64,000 nt of DNA from positions 36,818,820-36,882,819 of the forward strand of contig OZ025261.1 of the NCBI GenBank assembly GCA_964019135.1, read 5' to 3'. Every line of letters begins with the position of its first letter. Position 1 is the first letter of the stretch. Origin of the DNA: Arenicola marina. Lineage: Eukaryota > Annelida > Polychaeta > Arenicolidae. A program made the translations under genes and the position numbers. Of this stretch, positions 1-12,800 are shown in pieces. The notes below the pieces were generated by a model that was not told the origin of the DNA, ran no database searches, and worked only from the letters and a program-made list of their open reading frames with translations.

Positions 1-45
1 CCACAGGTCGTGGGTTCGCACACAAGGATGTCATCATCCAACCCA
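1..45 (+). repeat. tRNA-derived SINE fragment
   Basis: The motif AGGTCGTGGGTTCGCAC near position 5 matches a tRNA/SINE box B, and the same phrase (GGTCGTGGGTTCGAAC-like) recurs near 7560, 32380 and 32505. The A-box end would lie outside the window, so this is at best a truncated copy. Confidence 0.35.
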
Positions 46-1082
46 TGTTAATTGCCCCGAAAGGTTTCTCGGGACACTATTATGGGCCTATATTACATCA
101 GTATGAATTACTAGTTACGCCACAGTTTTGACTTGCACCATCCTATACGACTCACAGAACACATGATAATGTGATCTGCTTTGCTACTCCAATTTAAGTA
201 GAAACCGTAATTACCCTTGTTATTAAGTAACACACACATACACTCGTATGTATGTTGTGAACTCGCTTCTCCCAAATTGGATACGCCCCGCCCCACCCAA
301 CTCACCCGTCCTCTTTTTCTTCTGCGTTTCCCAACCAGCCATACCATACCTGCGTCCCCCCCCCCCCCCCCCACACAGACACACACAAACTCCTTTTTTT
401 CTCATGAATCTGCCCTTGGGCAGGGCACATAACAGTTATATATAGACCGTTAGGGGCCGAGAGAACAAAGTGATGCCTTACGTTAAAATATTTGGCTATA
501 GCCCATCATGGTACACCCTTTGAATCCCCTTTGAAACGTGTCCTTTGTCGCTAGGATACAATGTTTCTTTATTTATCGTTTGCTTTTGATTCCGACTACC
601 GGTTACATTTATAGAGGGATACAGCTTTTATGTTAAATAGTTCCGTTTTTATGTGTTTTTTCTAATCTTATCAATGGAAGTGAGAACGGATCGTTAACGA
701 GAGAATACGTCTGTCAGTGTCTGTCAGTGTCTGTGAATCATTGTGCTAAATAAGTGTGGCAGGTTCGTAAAAAGCCTAAATATGTTTTATCCTGCGACTA
801 GCATGCGTCATACACTCTTTGACCTCGCTGCACCGCTATGTATAAGACAAGTCCCGTGGCTGGGTTTCTATAAATTCTTTTGTCTGATCCGTTCAGAAAC
901 ATATAACCTAATTAATGGGACGGCCTTCCATTAAGATCATGTGGGGGACGAAGGTCAGTTCGGTGTGAAGATGTGACAGAGCCATGCTGAGCAGTAATAT
1001 ATGATGACGTGACATGACGTATCTGGTTGTTGTTTTCTGCACCGCTCGGGCTCACTCCGGTTTGCGCCAGTTGCTCGCTTCT

Positions 1083-1240
1083 CCGAGGGGGGGGGTGGGG
1101 GGCACTACATTAGTACAGTGGTAGGGGTGGGCCGCTCAGGCTATAGAGGGCACATGAAAAACGAGAGAATGGTGCGAGATTTTGTTAAAAAGGCATCCAA
1201 AACAGATATTGACAGTCATGGAATGTATATGGAGGTTCAA
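1083..1240. repeat. Dispersed G-rich element, family E
   Basis: A G-run, then GGCACTACATTAGTACAGTG, then a stretch with ACGAGAGAATGGTGCGAGA and ACAGTCATGG. It aligns by eye with 25845-26020 in the same orientation and, in reverse complement, with parts of 17815-18065 and 58035-58290. It is probably a non-autonomous DNA element; no coding capacity is seen. Confidence 0.5.
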
Positions 1241-2164
1241 ATTGCATATCGAGCTCTTTCCCGCCCAAACTAAGCCCGGGCGAAATTTATATCAAAATGT
1301 GCAGAAAACTCGATCATTTCATTCTATGGCCGTCTGGCATAGGTACAGTAGAGACAAACAATTTTTTGTAGTGATTTAAGGACTGATTCAAAAAGGCAAA
1401 AAAAGGGGTCATTGTGGCGGACATATGTGTATACCTAGCTATATGTAGTGGTTCCCCCCTGGGGGGTGGGGGGGGGGGCGCTTCATATTTTAGCGCGGGT
1501 TTCATGCATGTATGGCGGTGTTTGTCGTGACCAGACCCGCATACCGTGACCTTCACCTTGCGTCAGCGCCCCATACCTGGAAGCTGAAGGGTAAAGCGCT
1601 AGGTGACACCACTGAACCAACCGGGCCGCGACCTGTCAGTAAATACCGCTGTGTCCCTGGGCAATGGGCCATGGTGTAGGGGTGGGTGTTACTCTCACCT
1701 CCACTATCGCCGAACCCCACGACCTTCACCTTGGCACATCCCCCGCCAGCCCTCTTGCCTTGGACAAGAAACGGACGCTTCATGGACATGTGTCACTGGA
1801 TTTCAACGTTCGAAATTAAGCATTTAGTATTGTATAATATTTGAAAGTCACCAATTAGGCGGGAATGACTATACTGGTCAAAGTGTGTTAGTGATTGCGT
1901 TAACATTAGCTCGTTCGATAACACATGCTTTTTTTGTCGCTCTCTGTTCCACGTCTGTAAATTGACACCAATGACGTCATGTCTATTCGGTTCCGGGGGG
2001 GCCTGACGATCGCCAAAAAATCCTTGTTTACTCCAACCGCTCGAACTGCATAACTTTGATTAAAACGGATCGCAAATTGTGATAGAGTAAATGTTTTATT
2101 TCAAAAGATAAATGATCACTAATTTATTGTTTAACAAGATGTTTGAAGGCAACTATTACAAAGC

Positions 2165-3590
2165 ATCACTGTGTTCGCACGGCTTCATACCATATATCAA
2201 TATGTTCACACGGCTTCATGCTATATATCACTGTGTTCGCACGGCTTCATATGTATTACTATGTTCGCCCGGCTTCATACCATATATCACTGTGTTCGCA
2301 CGGCTTCATACCATATATCACTGTGTTCGTACGGCTTCATACCATATATCGCTGTGTTCGCACGGCTTCATACCATATATCACTGTGTTTGCACGACTTC
2401 ATACCATATATCACTGTGTTCGCACGAATTCATACCATATATCACTGTGTTCGCACGGATTCATACCATATATCACTGTGTTCGCACGGATTCATACCAT
2501 ATATCACTGTGTTCGCACGGCTTCATACCATATATCACTGTGTTCGCACGGCTTCATACCATATATCACTGTGTTCGCACGGCTTCATGCCATATATCAC
2601 TGTGTTCGCACGGCTTCATGCCATATATCACTGTGTTCGCACGGCTTCATATCATATATCACTATGTTCGCACGGCTTCATACCATATATCACGCTGTTC
2701 GCACGGCTTCATGCTATATATCACTGTGTTCGCACGGCTTCATACCATATATCACTATGTTCGCACGGCATCATACCATATGTCACTGTTCGCAAGGCTT
2801 CATACCATATATCACTGTTCGCACGGCTTCATACCATATATCACTGTGTTCGCAGGGCTTCATACCATATATCACTGTGTTCGCACGGATTCATACCATA
2901 TATCACTGTGTTCGCACGGATTCATACCATATATCACTGTGTTCGCACGGATTCATACCATATATCACTGTGTTCGCAGGGCTTCATGCCATATATCACT
3001 GTGTTCGCACGGCTTCATGCCATATATCACTGTGTTCGCACGGCTTCATGCCATATATCATTGTGTTCGCACGGTTTCATACCATATATCACTGTGTTCG
3101 CACGGCTTCATACCATATATCACTGTGTTCGCACGGCTTCATGTCATATATCACTGTGTTCGCACGGCTTCATGCCATATATCACTGTGTTCGCACGGCT
3201 TCATACCATATATCACTGTGTTCGCACGGCTTCATACCATATATCACTGTTCGCACGGCTTCATACCATATATCATTGTGTTCGCACCGCTTCATGCTAT
3301 ATATCACTGTGTTCGCACGGCTTCATGCCATATATCATTGTGTTCGCACGGTTTCATACCATATATCACTGTGTTCGCACGGCTTCATACCATATATCAC
3401 TGTGTTCGCACGGCTTCATGTCATATATCACTGTGTTCGCACGGCTTCATGCCATATATCACTGTGTTCGCACGGCTTCATACCATATATCACTGTGTTC
3501 GCACGGCTTCATACCATATATCACTGTTCGCACGGCTTCATACCATATATCATTGTGTTCGCACCGCTTCATACCAGCTTCATGCCCACC
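2165..3590. repeat. 31-bp minisatellite, about 46 copies
   Basis: The tandem unit is CACTGTGTTCGCACGGCTTC followed by ATACCATATAT (31 bp). Variants include ATGCCATATAT, CGGATTCAT and CGAATTCAT, and some units are shortened by 2 bp (CACTGTTCGC). A 277-bp block is repeated inside the array (marker TTGTGTTCGCACGGTTTCAT at 3061 and 3338), so expansion also moved multi-unit blocks. The unit length is not a multiple of three and lacks stops, so all three plus frames stay open for about 480 codons. I take these frames to be artefacts. Confidence 0.95.
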
Positions 3591-6500
3591 TCAAGGTAAC
3601 AGAATAACTCAGAATAGCTCACTTATTCACATTCACTCAGTCACTCAACTGGGGGCGCAACGGCAACTGATGGTTGAACAATCGCAGTTTCGCTTTTTGT
3701 TTCCTTCTAATTATGATCGAAAGACGTAAGATCTAAATAGTTTTACGTAGAAAATAAAACACACAATAGAACAGCATAGCTTCGCATGAACACCTTCCGT
3801 TTTTTTCCGGTTTCTTGGCGGTACACAATCTGCCAAAAACTAACGTGCAGGTTTGCGCTACTTCTATCATTAAAAACAACATCAACATACTACTTCAGTG
3901 GTAAATATTGTTTGCTAGCAATTTCTGTATGATTAGCCTCACATGTAAACACACTTGAAGTTGACTGAGATGGTGCGGTTAATACATGGCGCCAAAAGCT
4001 TCCCGATAGAAAAATAATTCTTTATAAAAAGCACGCACATCGCGACAAAGCCTGCCCTGCATCTTGTAACAACGCCAAGGTGTCACGGGCCCCTCACCAG
4101 CTAGGGTATACCAACACAGCGACCATGTTTTCATATGATACTGTGACCTGTATACATACATTCTATATTTAGAACGTGATGTCACGTATTTTGGCCAATA
4201 TATATAGCCCTCTCTAGCCATGCAGTTCTTCTGCACTCGAATTTCCAACTTGCGATTCGGAGTCGCTTGAGTGACAACAGTGTTTTCTTTCTTAGGTCCG
4301 ATTTGCTTGGGTAGATCTGCGCGCAACTCAAGCGTTCTGTTTGCCGCTAGAGGGCAGCACTAGGGACGCAGCTTCTGGTGCCGCCAATGCGCGTATGATA
4401 AATAACGCCATCAAATCACAATAAATACCCAAGTCTAAGTGGCAAAAAGCGTCAATATTGCTAGTTTGATGACGTTGTAAATAATAAAGCCACTTTTCCC
4501 ATCACCAGCCTGTATCTGTTTGATTGAAGTGTCTCTAAATATCCTTTTAGTTTTGTACACTAGATGATATATGTACGTGAACGACGCCATGTGTACGAGC
4601 AGCTTTAACTTGGTTCATTAAACTGACAAAAATCACATAGACATATATAAAGACTAACTTCCCCGGGAATGCATTCGTAAAATTAGAGTTACGTAGGCAC
4701 TAACTCACGAAATCGAAGTAAACTAACTCGGCTTTCAACGCTAAACAGCTCTAAAGCTGTCAGCTGCGCACCAAATGTCGTAGATGCAGGTTCCAGTTTA
4801 ATTGTATAGGCAGCTGAAGCATTTATCTAGTAACTGTTTGAGAAAGAGGTAAATTATGCATGTTTTGATGCATTAATATTGCAATGTCTGCAATAGCATT
4901 TAACTGCGTGATGTTTTAAAACGGAACTTTTGCGAAGTTAAAAAGGAGACATGGCGCCCCTGCACTCTGACCCTTGGCAGTTTAATACCAATGAAATCAT
5001 CGCAGGGTTAAAACCTGAGCTTTCAGATTATATTGCTTCAAATTGTACAAAACTAAGCTTATGCAAGTAGACATTATCTTTGTCACTTTGATTACATGTT
5101 TGCTAGTTGTCGTAATGTCTGCTAAACTGGTAACATAATTCCATTAAAAAGTGCGCCTTTTAAGGGTAACGCATCACATACGTTGCACCACTTAAGGCAA
5201 TTTTTCTTCGTCAAATGTCCGGCATGTTCATGATTAATCGATAAAACACAAGGCACTATTTTAACTTCAACTTAGCGTCAGTCCTAAGTATCCGCGTCGT
5301 TAAAGAAAGCCGTCGCGTAGTCTATGCACAGAATACTAATTGTATCCCACAATACCATTGCATCGTAAACTTGCCAACAGAGGCTTTATCGTTTCAAAAG
5401 ATGACCCATTCCGTAATTTTTGCACGTTTTCAAGGGCAAAACATCACTTAAGTTGCACCACGTAAGTTATTTGTTGCATCAAATGTCCGACGTTTTCATG
5501 ATTAAACGATAAAACCCAATGGACTAATTTAACTTGAATTTAGCCCCAATCAGATGTCTCATTGTCGTTAGAAGAAGCCGCTGACTAGTCTATACATCGT
5601 AGTAAAATCGTCCCACAGTCTTGTATGATCGTTAACTTACCAACAGAGGCATTTTTAAGTCATAAGATGACGCATTCCGCAAGTTTTACCAATTCCATTA
5701 AGCCTTGAAAATATGCGTGGCGCCACGCAGGACCACTCCAAGAATGTTTCGTCTTGATCGGTAGTCCGTTACACACCTTTAACGTCGACATAAATATGTC
5801 ATATACAAGGGTCTGGAAGGGGTAAATGACGACACTCGACACAGGCATATTTGAAAAACCGACATTCGATATTGACTCACAAATTCTGACACTGAGGATC
5901 AGAAAAAAGGGACATCGACACGGATTTTTGAAAAAAACGTCAGTGTACTTAGCCAAAAAGCGATACGTAACGTCCTGCAAAATTGACATTCGAAACTGAA
6001 AATTTTGAAAAATAGACACTGGACCCCTCCCCCCCTTTCTAGCCCCCTATATACCACGATGTCTGCCATGCATTGTTATGACCTAAGAGTCGATGCGCTA
6101 AAAGTGAAATACTTACTCTTCATCCATGGCTTCCGTCTCGGTCACGGGGGTTAAACAGGATTCTAAAGTAGCATTCATCCAACATGGCATCTAGATTTTA
6201 AACATTACATAAGTAAGTATATTATCATCTCTAATGTGTCATCTCTTTTCATCACTGAGTATGAGAGTCACACTAGTTATAAAGGTTTAGTGAACAGATT
6301 CTGGACAAGAATTAACTTTACTTCATGAACCAAAGTGGTTAATTGGAAAACCATGAAGGAGTGGATGCATCTTTCCCTAACATTTGGATAATGTTAGGAT
6401 ATTCACACATAACAAGAATTGCTTCTGATGACTATTCCTTCCATACGTGTACTTGGCTTGGGGAAAATGTCCGAGCGACGTTGACGATATTAGAATTTTT

Positions 6501-6623
6501 CAATAATTGATATCACCAATGGCGATTGCTTTCTATGGCTTTCTTACATCTTTGCTAAAGACCGACATCTATGTTATCACTGCCCTGATACACGCGAATC
6601 ACAGTTCTTTCTCTGTATTACAG
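3591..6623. other. Intergenic, upstream of the metalloprotease
   Basis: About 3 kb without a recognisable gene, apart from the MITE at 5810-6047. The missing first exon of the protease (start codon, signal peptide) could lie here or further upstream. I found no ATG with a signal-peptide-like frame and a phase-1 donor that I would defend. Confidence 0.5.
5810..6047. mobile_element. MITE-like element, family A, copy 1
   Basis: It begins GGTCTGGAAGGGGTAAATG and ends CCCCTTTCTAGCCCCCT, imperfect terminal inverted repeats. The inside holds repeated phrases of the type AAAAATCGACATTCGACA and TTTTGAAAAATAGACACTGG. Three more copies lie at 24343, 34219 and 52912. It has no coding capacity, which fits a non-autonomous DNA transposon; the transposase family is unknown. 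Confidence 0.6.
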
Positions 6624-6874
6624 GCGGTCTTTGTGAGATCCATCCCTGCAGAGTAAAGCGATACCTACCATCGGCGGAAGCATACGCGAGACCTGTGAGT
6701 GAACCGCCGGAAATACTGCCGCCCAAATTTGACCTCGTCCTTCACCTTGGGGGCGATGAAACATGGCGGACAATCAGTCTCAACCTCACCCGCAGCGTCG
6801 AGGAGGAACAAGTCAATGATATATACGTCGACCACCAGGGGTCGCCACTCAAATGGGAGCAACCCGACAAGAAG
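6624..6874 (+). CDS. Metalloprotease exon: propeptide part 1
   Basis: Acceptor TCTGTATTACAG and donor AAG|GTAAGT; phase 1 in, phase 0 out. It encodes LCEIHPCRVKRYLPSAEAYA and then a beta-rich stretch with PPKFDLVLHLGGDETWRTI, resembling the propeptide of reprolysin-type proteases. The frame is open to the acceptor, so at least one exon lies upstream. Confidence 0.8.
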
Positions 6875-9800
6875 GTAAGTACACCATATCCAGAACCTCA
6901 CTGGTGTCACTATGTCAACTGTGCCTGTACTTTACCTCATGTCCTTTTTGCAATCTAGTTAAGTGAGTTTGCACAATGCATCCTCCAATTCGGTTACTGC
7001 CATAAAAGTGCATGCACAGTTACACATTCAACTAGAATTCATCGATTGTACATGGGGACTAAATAAATAACAAAAACCTACATATATAACAAACACGCGT
7101 GACCTTTGTATGTTAACCAAATTAATTCATTGACCATGCGTATTTGGTATCATTGGAATCTTTCTTGTTTCGGTTTCACGCAGTCTATAGGAGTGTACAG
7201 GGATGTGGCCAACGAAGCTGTCATCATTCTCTCTGCGTCACATGACCAAGTCGGCGATGACGTCATTATATCGCACGACTATGTAAGTTATTATAATCCT
7301 TTTATTAACTTTACGTGACAGAAATTTACATTTGTGACCGTGCAATGGACAATTATATTCTAAGAACTTTAACATTGTAGACAATCACAAGGAAGTAGGC
7401 ATCTGTGGGTTCTGACCCACCTGGCAGAGGATGCGTCTTGTGGCCTGTGGAATACCATTAGCATATCCGCTCCCGATGAGAAGGGAATAAAATGCAGTTA
7501 AAAGCTCTATTGGGCTAAAAAAAAATTAAACTTGTCCCAGATACAGGTTTGATGGTTCGAACCCACGACCAGTTTATCAGCGGTTAAGTAGCCCCTCTCC
7601 CTGCCTTCCAGATAGGACATTTACAGTTGGACGACGAGCAGTATATCCTACAACCAAAGACACACATGGAGGCCGACTTAATGGGGTCGGCCGTTCACAT
7701 ACTCGACGAGGACGACGAGGACGACGAGGAGATGGAGGAGGCAGATCCTGCGAGAGCCCCGCATCCGGCGAGAGTTCGCCGTGACGCGCCAGCTGATAAT
7801 GATACGGCTTGGGATGAGGGGTTGGAGCAGCTGCAGCAGTTCACCCAGCAGTACATGGAGTATATGCTCTTCCTCATCAACAACACGCAATACCAGTTTG
7901 CCTTTGATTTCGGTAGGCATTAACGATTTGAAAATCATCTTTGGACCATATATGACCTTGTTTTAGTTGGCTTCGGTATACGAGAAACGCAAACCCCTTA
8001 CATAACCCTGTTACATAGTCTTTATTTTACACGTCTGTGACCGGGCCAACCACTTTTTCTTGTACCTTGCATACCATGGAATTGTATGGAATAAGACTTC
8101 GGATCAAGGGATCGGTCATCCTGTCATTGTCTCTACATTTGTGTCTTTTTTGTTCACACTGTATCTGTCAGCGGCCAGACCTCTTAACATCGATGACTTT
8201 GAAGGCGAGTTTACTAGACTGGGTGGAAGTAACGGAGACCAGCATCCCAAAGAGGACTATGTGGCAGAAGTGCTGCTAGTTGTAGACTACGCCATATTTT
8301 ACAGGTAGGTGGTCTAATAACATACTTCACTATTAATTATAATGATGGAGTTAGGTATTCCATTGACAGATGATATTAACACTCGGTTTAATTTGTGAAT
8401 GTGAAGATTGTAACCCCCGAACTGACCAACATTTCAATTAGATCTATTATACATTGACACAACACAAAACGTGTCCAAAACGTATGGTGACATTAAGCTG
8501 TATCACTGTATATTTAATGCGGTTCTTGTTGTCGTAAATTGTCTGTCGGGCGTTTAATAGTTGCTATTAAGAGACGTTTTGTCTTTCTGTTGACCCCACG
8601 TCTGCTGTTTTCCCCCAAGGCTGATGGTTGCTTGTTACACCTATACGTATATAGGTGGTACTCCACGTTTTGTCTTTCTGTTGACTCCACGTCTGCTGTT
8701 TTCCCCCAAGGCTGATGGTTGCTTGTTACACCTATACGTATATAGGTGGTACTCCACGTTTTGTCTTTCTGTTGACTCCACGTCTGCTGTTTTCCCCCAA
8801 GGCTGATGGTTGCTTGTTACACCTATACGTATATAGGTGGTACTCCACGTTTTGTCTTTCTGTTGACTCCACGTCTGCTGTTTTCCCCCAAGGCTGATGG
8901 TTGCTTGTTACACCTATACGTATATAGGTGGTACTCCACGTTTTGTCTTTCTGTTGACCCCACGTCTGCTGTTTTCCCCCAAGGCTGATGGTTGCTTGTT
9001 ACACCTATACGTATATAGGTGGTACTCCACGTTTTGTCTTTCTGTTGACCCCACGTCTGCTGTTTTCCCCCAAGGCTGATGGTTGCTTGTTACACCTATA
9101 CGTATATAGGTGGTACTCCACGTTTTGTCTTTCTGTTGACTCCACGTCTGCTGTTTTCCCCCAAGGCTGATGGTTGCTTGTTACACCTATACGTATATAG
9201 GTGGTACTCCACGTTTTGTCTTTCTGTTGACCCAACGTCTGCTGTTTTCCCCCAAGGCTGATGGTTGCTTGTTACACCTATACGTATATAGGTGGTACTC
9301 CACGTTTTGTCTTTCTGTTGACTCCACGTCTGCTGTTTTCCCCCAAGGCTGATGGTTGCTTGTTACACCTATACGTATATAGGTGGTACTCCACGTTTTG
9401 TCTTTCTGTTGACCCCACGTCTGCTGTTTTCCCCCAAGGCTGATGGTTGCTTGTTACACCTATACGTATATAGGTGGTACTCCACGTTTTGTCTTTCTGT
9501 TGACTCCACGTCTGCTGTTTTCCCCCAAGGCTGATGGTTGCTTGTTACACCTATACGTATATAGGTGGTACTCCACGTTTTGTCTTTCTGTTGACTCCAC
9601 GTCTGCTGTTTTCCCCCAAGGCTGATGGTTGCTTGTTACACCTATACGTATATAGGTGGTACTCCACGTTTTGTCTTTCTGTTGACCCCACGTCTGCTGT
9701 TTTCCCCCAAGGCTGATGGTTGCTTGTTACACCTATACGTATATAGGTGGTACTCGATGAGCAGAAGGCGAGATGCGGCAGGGAGGGAGGCGGAAGCCAT

Positions 9801-12800
9801 GGCCAACATCAACCACTACTTCTCCTACGTTGGCCTGGGGGTAAGGACAGGTCCCCTCGCCACATCTGTCTATGTGGATCATCCCGCCATCAGTTATAGA
9901 CGTCATCATGTAATCTCTGCATGACGTCATCATGTAATCGGCGCATGACGTCATCATGTAGTCGGTTCATGACGTCATCACGCCGTCGCTACGTGACGTC
10001 ATCATGTCATCGGTTCATGACGTCACCATGCCACCGGTTTCTGACGTCATCATCATATCATGCATTCTTAAACTCATGTCGCATAATTACAATGTAGACC
10101 TTATTTGTGAAATTATCAACTTTAAATCATATTTTTACGGTATCCATTAATGATTTATTTCTACGCTTGACGTCATTTGCGCCGTTTTGGTTCCGTGCAG
10201 ATCAGTGAGCGCTACAAGTCGATTAGCGAAAGTGACTTCTCCATCACAGTGCGAATCTCCGGAATCTTCATCTCAACGGTAAATCAATCAGTTATGCACA
10301 TCAAGGTAGCACATCCAGAACGAAAAGGGAAAACTTTAACGAGTACGTATTCCAGGTACCTATCCACTTAGTATAGAGGGTCAAGTCTGAAGTCGGCTAT
10401 TTCCCTGATATTTTAATGCGTATGAACTGCTATTTATGACATAGAGACGAATCATCTGAACATATGAAAAAACCCTTTTTCAATCATGGTCACGATCCAT
10501 CATCTTGAGTTTTGTATGGTTTAATAACCTTAATACGGAGGCTTATATTTAATGGCGTTGCAAAAGACTACTGGTAATTATTAAAGACCTAAATTATACA
10601 GCTCAAACCTGTTTGCCAAGCTCCCCTTGAGAAACAATATTGAATTTTCCTGCAAGACGCGCTTATTTCTTCATAACGCGAGGCTAGCTCTAACCGACGC
10701 GTTTATTTCTTCATAACGCGAGGCTGGTTCTAACCGCTGTCCCACCCTTTGTTTGACCCAGAGACCCTCGGAGTCGCCCTGGACGGAGCAGCTGCGACAC
10801 ACAGACCCCAACACCGGGCTGATCTTCACCCACTCCGACACGGCGCTCAACGACTTCGAGGCGTGGCTGGGCGCGGAGGAGGACAACCTGCCGCCTTGTG
10901 ACGTGGCCGCGCTCTTCACGGGGTCAGTGCGTCCACACCGGCAGCGCCATCTGCCGTCCAGGAGTAAAACCAATGAGTCTCCTGGAGTAAAACCATTGAG
11001 TCTCCTGGAGTAAAACCATTGAGTCTCCTGGAGTAAAACCATTGAGTCTCCTGGAGTAAAACCATTGAGTCTCCTGGAGTAAAACCATTGAATCTCCTGG
11101 AGTAAAACCATTGAGTCTCCTGGAGTAAAACCAGTGAGACTGTGGTAATCTTGTTGTTGTGTTGTTGTTAATCTTAAGGAAAAAGCAAATACAATTTCAT
11201 TTGAACAAATAGCAGCACTTTACATGATATTAACTGCATTAGTATTTGTGTTGCTTTGCTGTTGTTATCCCCACATACATAGTTAGATGTGTAGTTTGGT
11301 TAACCTCATGTTTTTTTTACGTGGGTCTTTGCGTAATTTATGTGGGCCTGACTTTTCGTGCCGATTAGTGTTACGAGTGCATAATGCATGTGTAATATAC
11401 TTCTGCTTGTAGGTACATCCCCTACAGTAAGCGTTCAAACGGAGTTCTAGCGGCAATTGGAGGTGCGTTCATGTTCAGCCTTCCATGGTGTTGTCATATA
11501 CTAAATGAAATGTACCATTTGTCTACTGATGGGTGGCTAAATAGAAGCTGAAATTGAGTTTTAACAGATCTTGATAACGGTGCTCGCTTTCTACAACAGA
11601 CCCGTGTTACAGGTTCCATGGAGATCACTTTACACACGTTACAACAATTTTTTGTCATATTTCATCAACATTGTTCCGTGTTTCAGGGTTGGCAGACAAC
11701 CGGGGTGTCTGTACAAGTCGCAAGGCCTCCCTCAACAGAGACAGCGGCTTATACGGCACCACGCTCACAGTCTCCCACGAGATCGGACACAAGTAAGGCA
11801 GTAAAGCCACCTTAAACAAATTGTATCCCCGGGCCAAGTTACCTTCAATGCATAATTTAAAGGAAAGCACTTACATTTTTTTGAAAAATTGACTAACTCT
11901 ATGTATGCCACGCGTTAAGACAACAGCTTATGGCTTAAATTCATCGAAGAATCAACGCAGCAAGCTATGGAATGTGCTCAGTAAGGAAACAAAGTTAGTC
12001 ATATCTGCTAAGGAATTCAAAACAATGCTATCAACCTCGGATGTGTTCCGGTGTAACTGTAATCCGTGCACATTGTGCAACATAGCTAACGGGTAAGATG
12101 ATAGAATGGTTGTTATATTTTCATTATCATATGTATATCTATCTCATCAGTTCGTGTCACTTTATCATTGTCGGTCAACAGCACTTGTGCTATAAATGTT
12201 TATTGTTCAATTTCTACATACCGGCGTTAAATACAATTTCTTATCTTATCTTATCTTATCCCTACAAATAACTAACAAGTCGCATTATAATAATAATCAC
12301 TTGGACTAGTATCGTGCCATGGATATCTTCTTGTCCATCGACTATAGCAGTTTAATAGATACCTTTACTGAACTGTGACAGTTGGATGCTTTTTAACGAA
12401 GGCTGCATTTTTACTTAGTTTAGCCATGTGTTTAATAAAGCCAATAAACCGCGTTTTGGGGGTTAAAACTGCTTTATCTATATATTGCATATTCGCCGCG
12501 TTTCCCTGCCGACCGCGTGAGTAACTAATTCGTGGTTTTAGTCTCGGTGCAGAACACGACGGAACCGGAAACCCTTGTTCTCGCTACGACCAGTACATAA
12601 TGACCACAGCGCCGACAGAGGTCACCGGAAGTAAAGCTCTCAACCCCTTCCGGTTCTCTCGCTGTTCTATCGACTACTTTCGGAAACATCTGTTCTACCT
12701 CAGCAGGTAAATATGTCAACGCATTTGTTATTATCGTAATGGGTAAATAGAAAAATGTAACACATCAATGGGTTTTTTTTATGTTAATGCATCGTAGCAA

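Larger units (their letters stand above)
1..2164. other. Intergenic, no gene recognised
   Basis: No open frame here resembles a known protein and none has convincing splice sites. The stretch contains a tRNA-like box-B piece at its left edge, poly(C)/poly(G) runs near 357-372, 1085-1101 and 1465-1480, and one copy of a dispersed G-rich element (about 1083-1240). Confidence 0.6.

Noticed and set aside
2165-3590. Regular direct repeats considered as a CRISPR array
   Set aside because: There are no unique spacers between units, the neighbours have introns, and the whole window is eukaryotic.
2112-3729. Three overlapping open frames of about 480-530 codons
   Set aside because: They are the three registers of a 31-bp tandem repeat without stops. 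There are no splice sites or family resemblance, and Ile/His/Cys composition follows the repeat.
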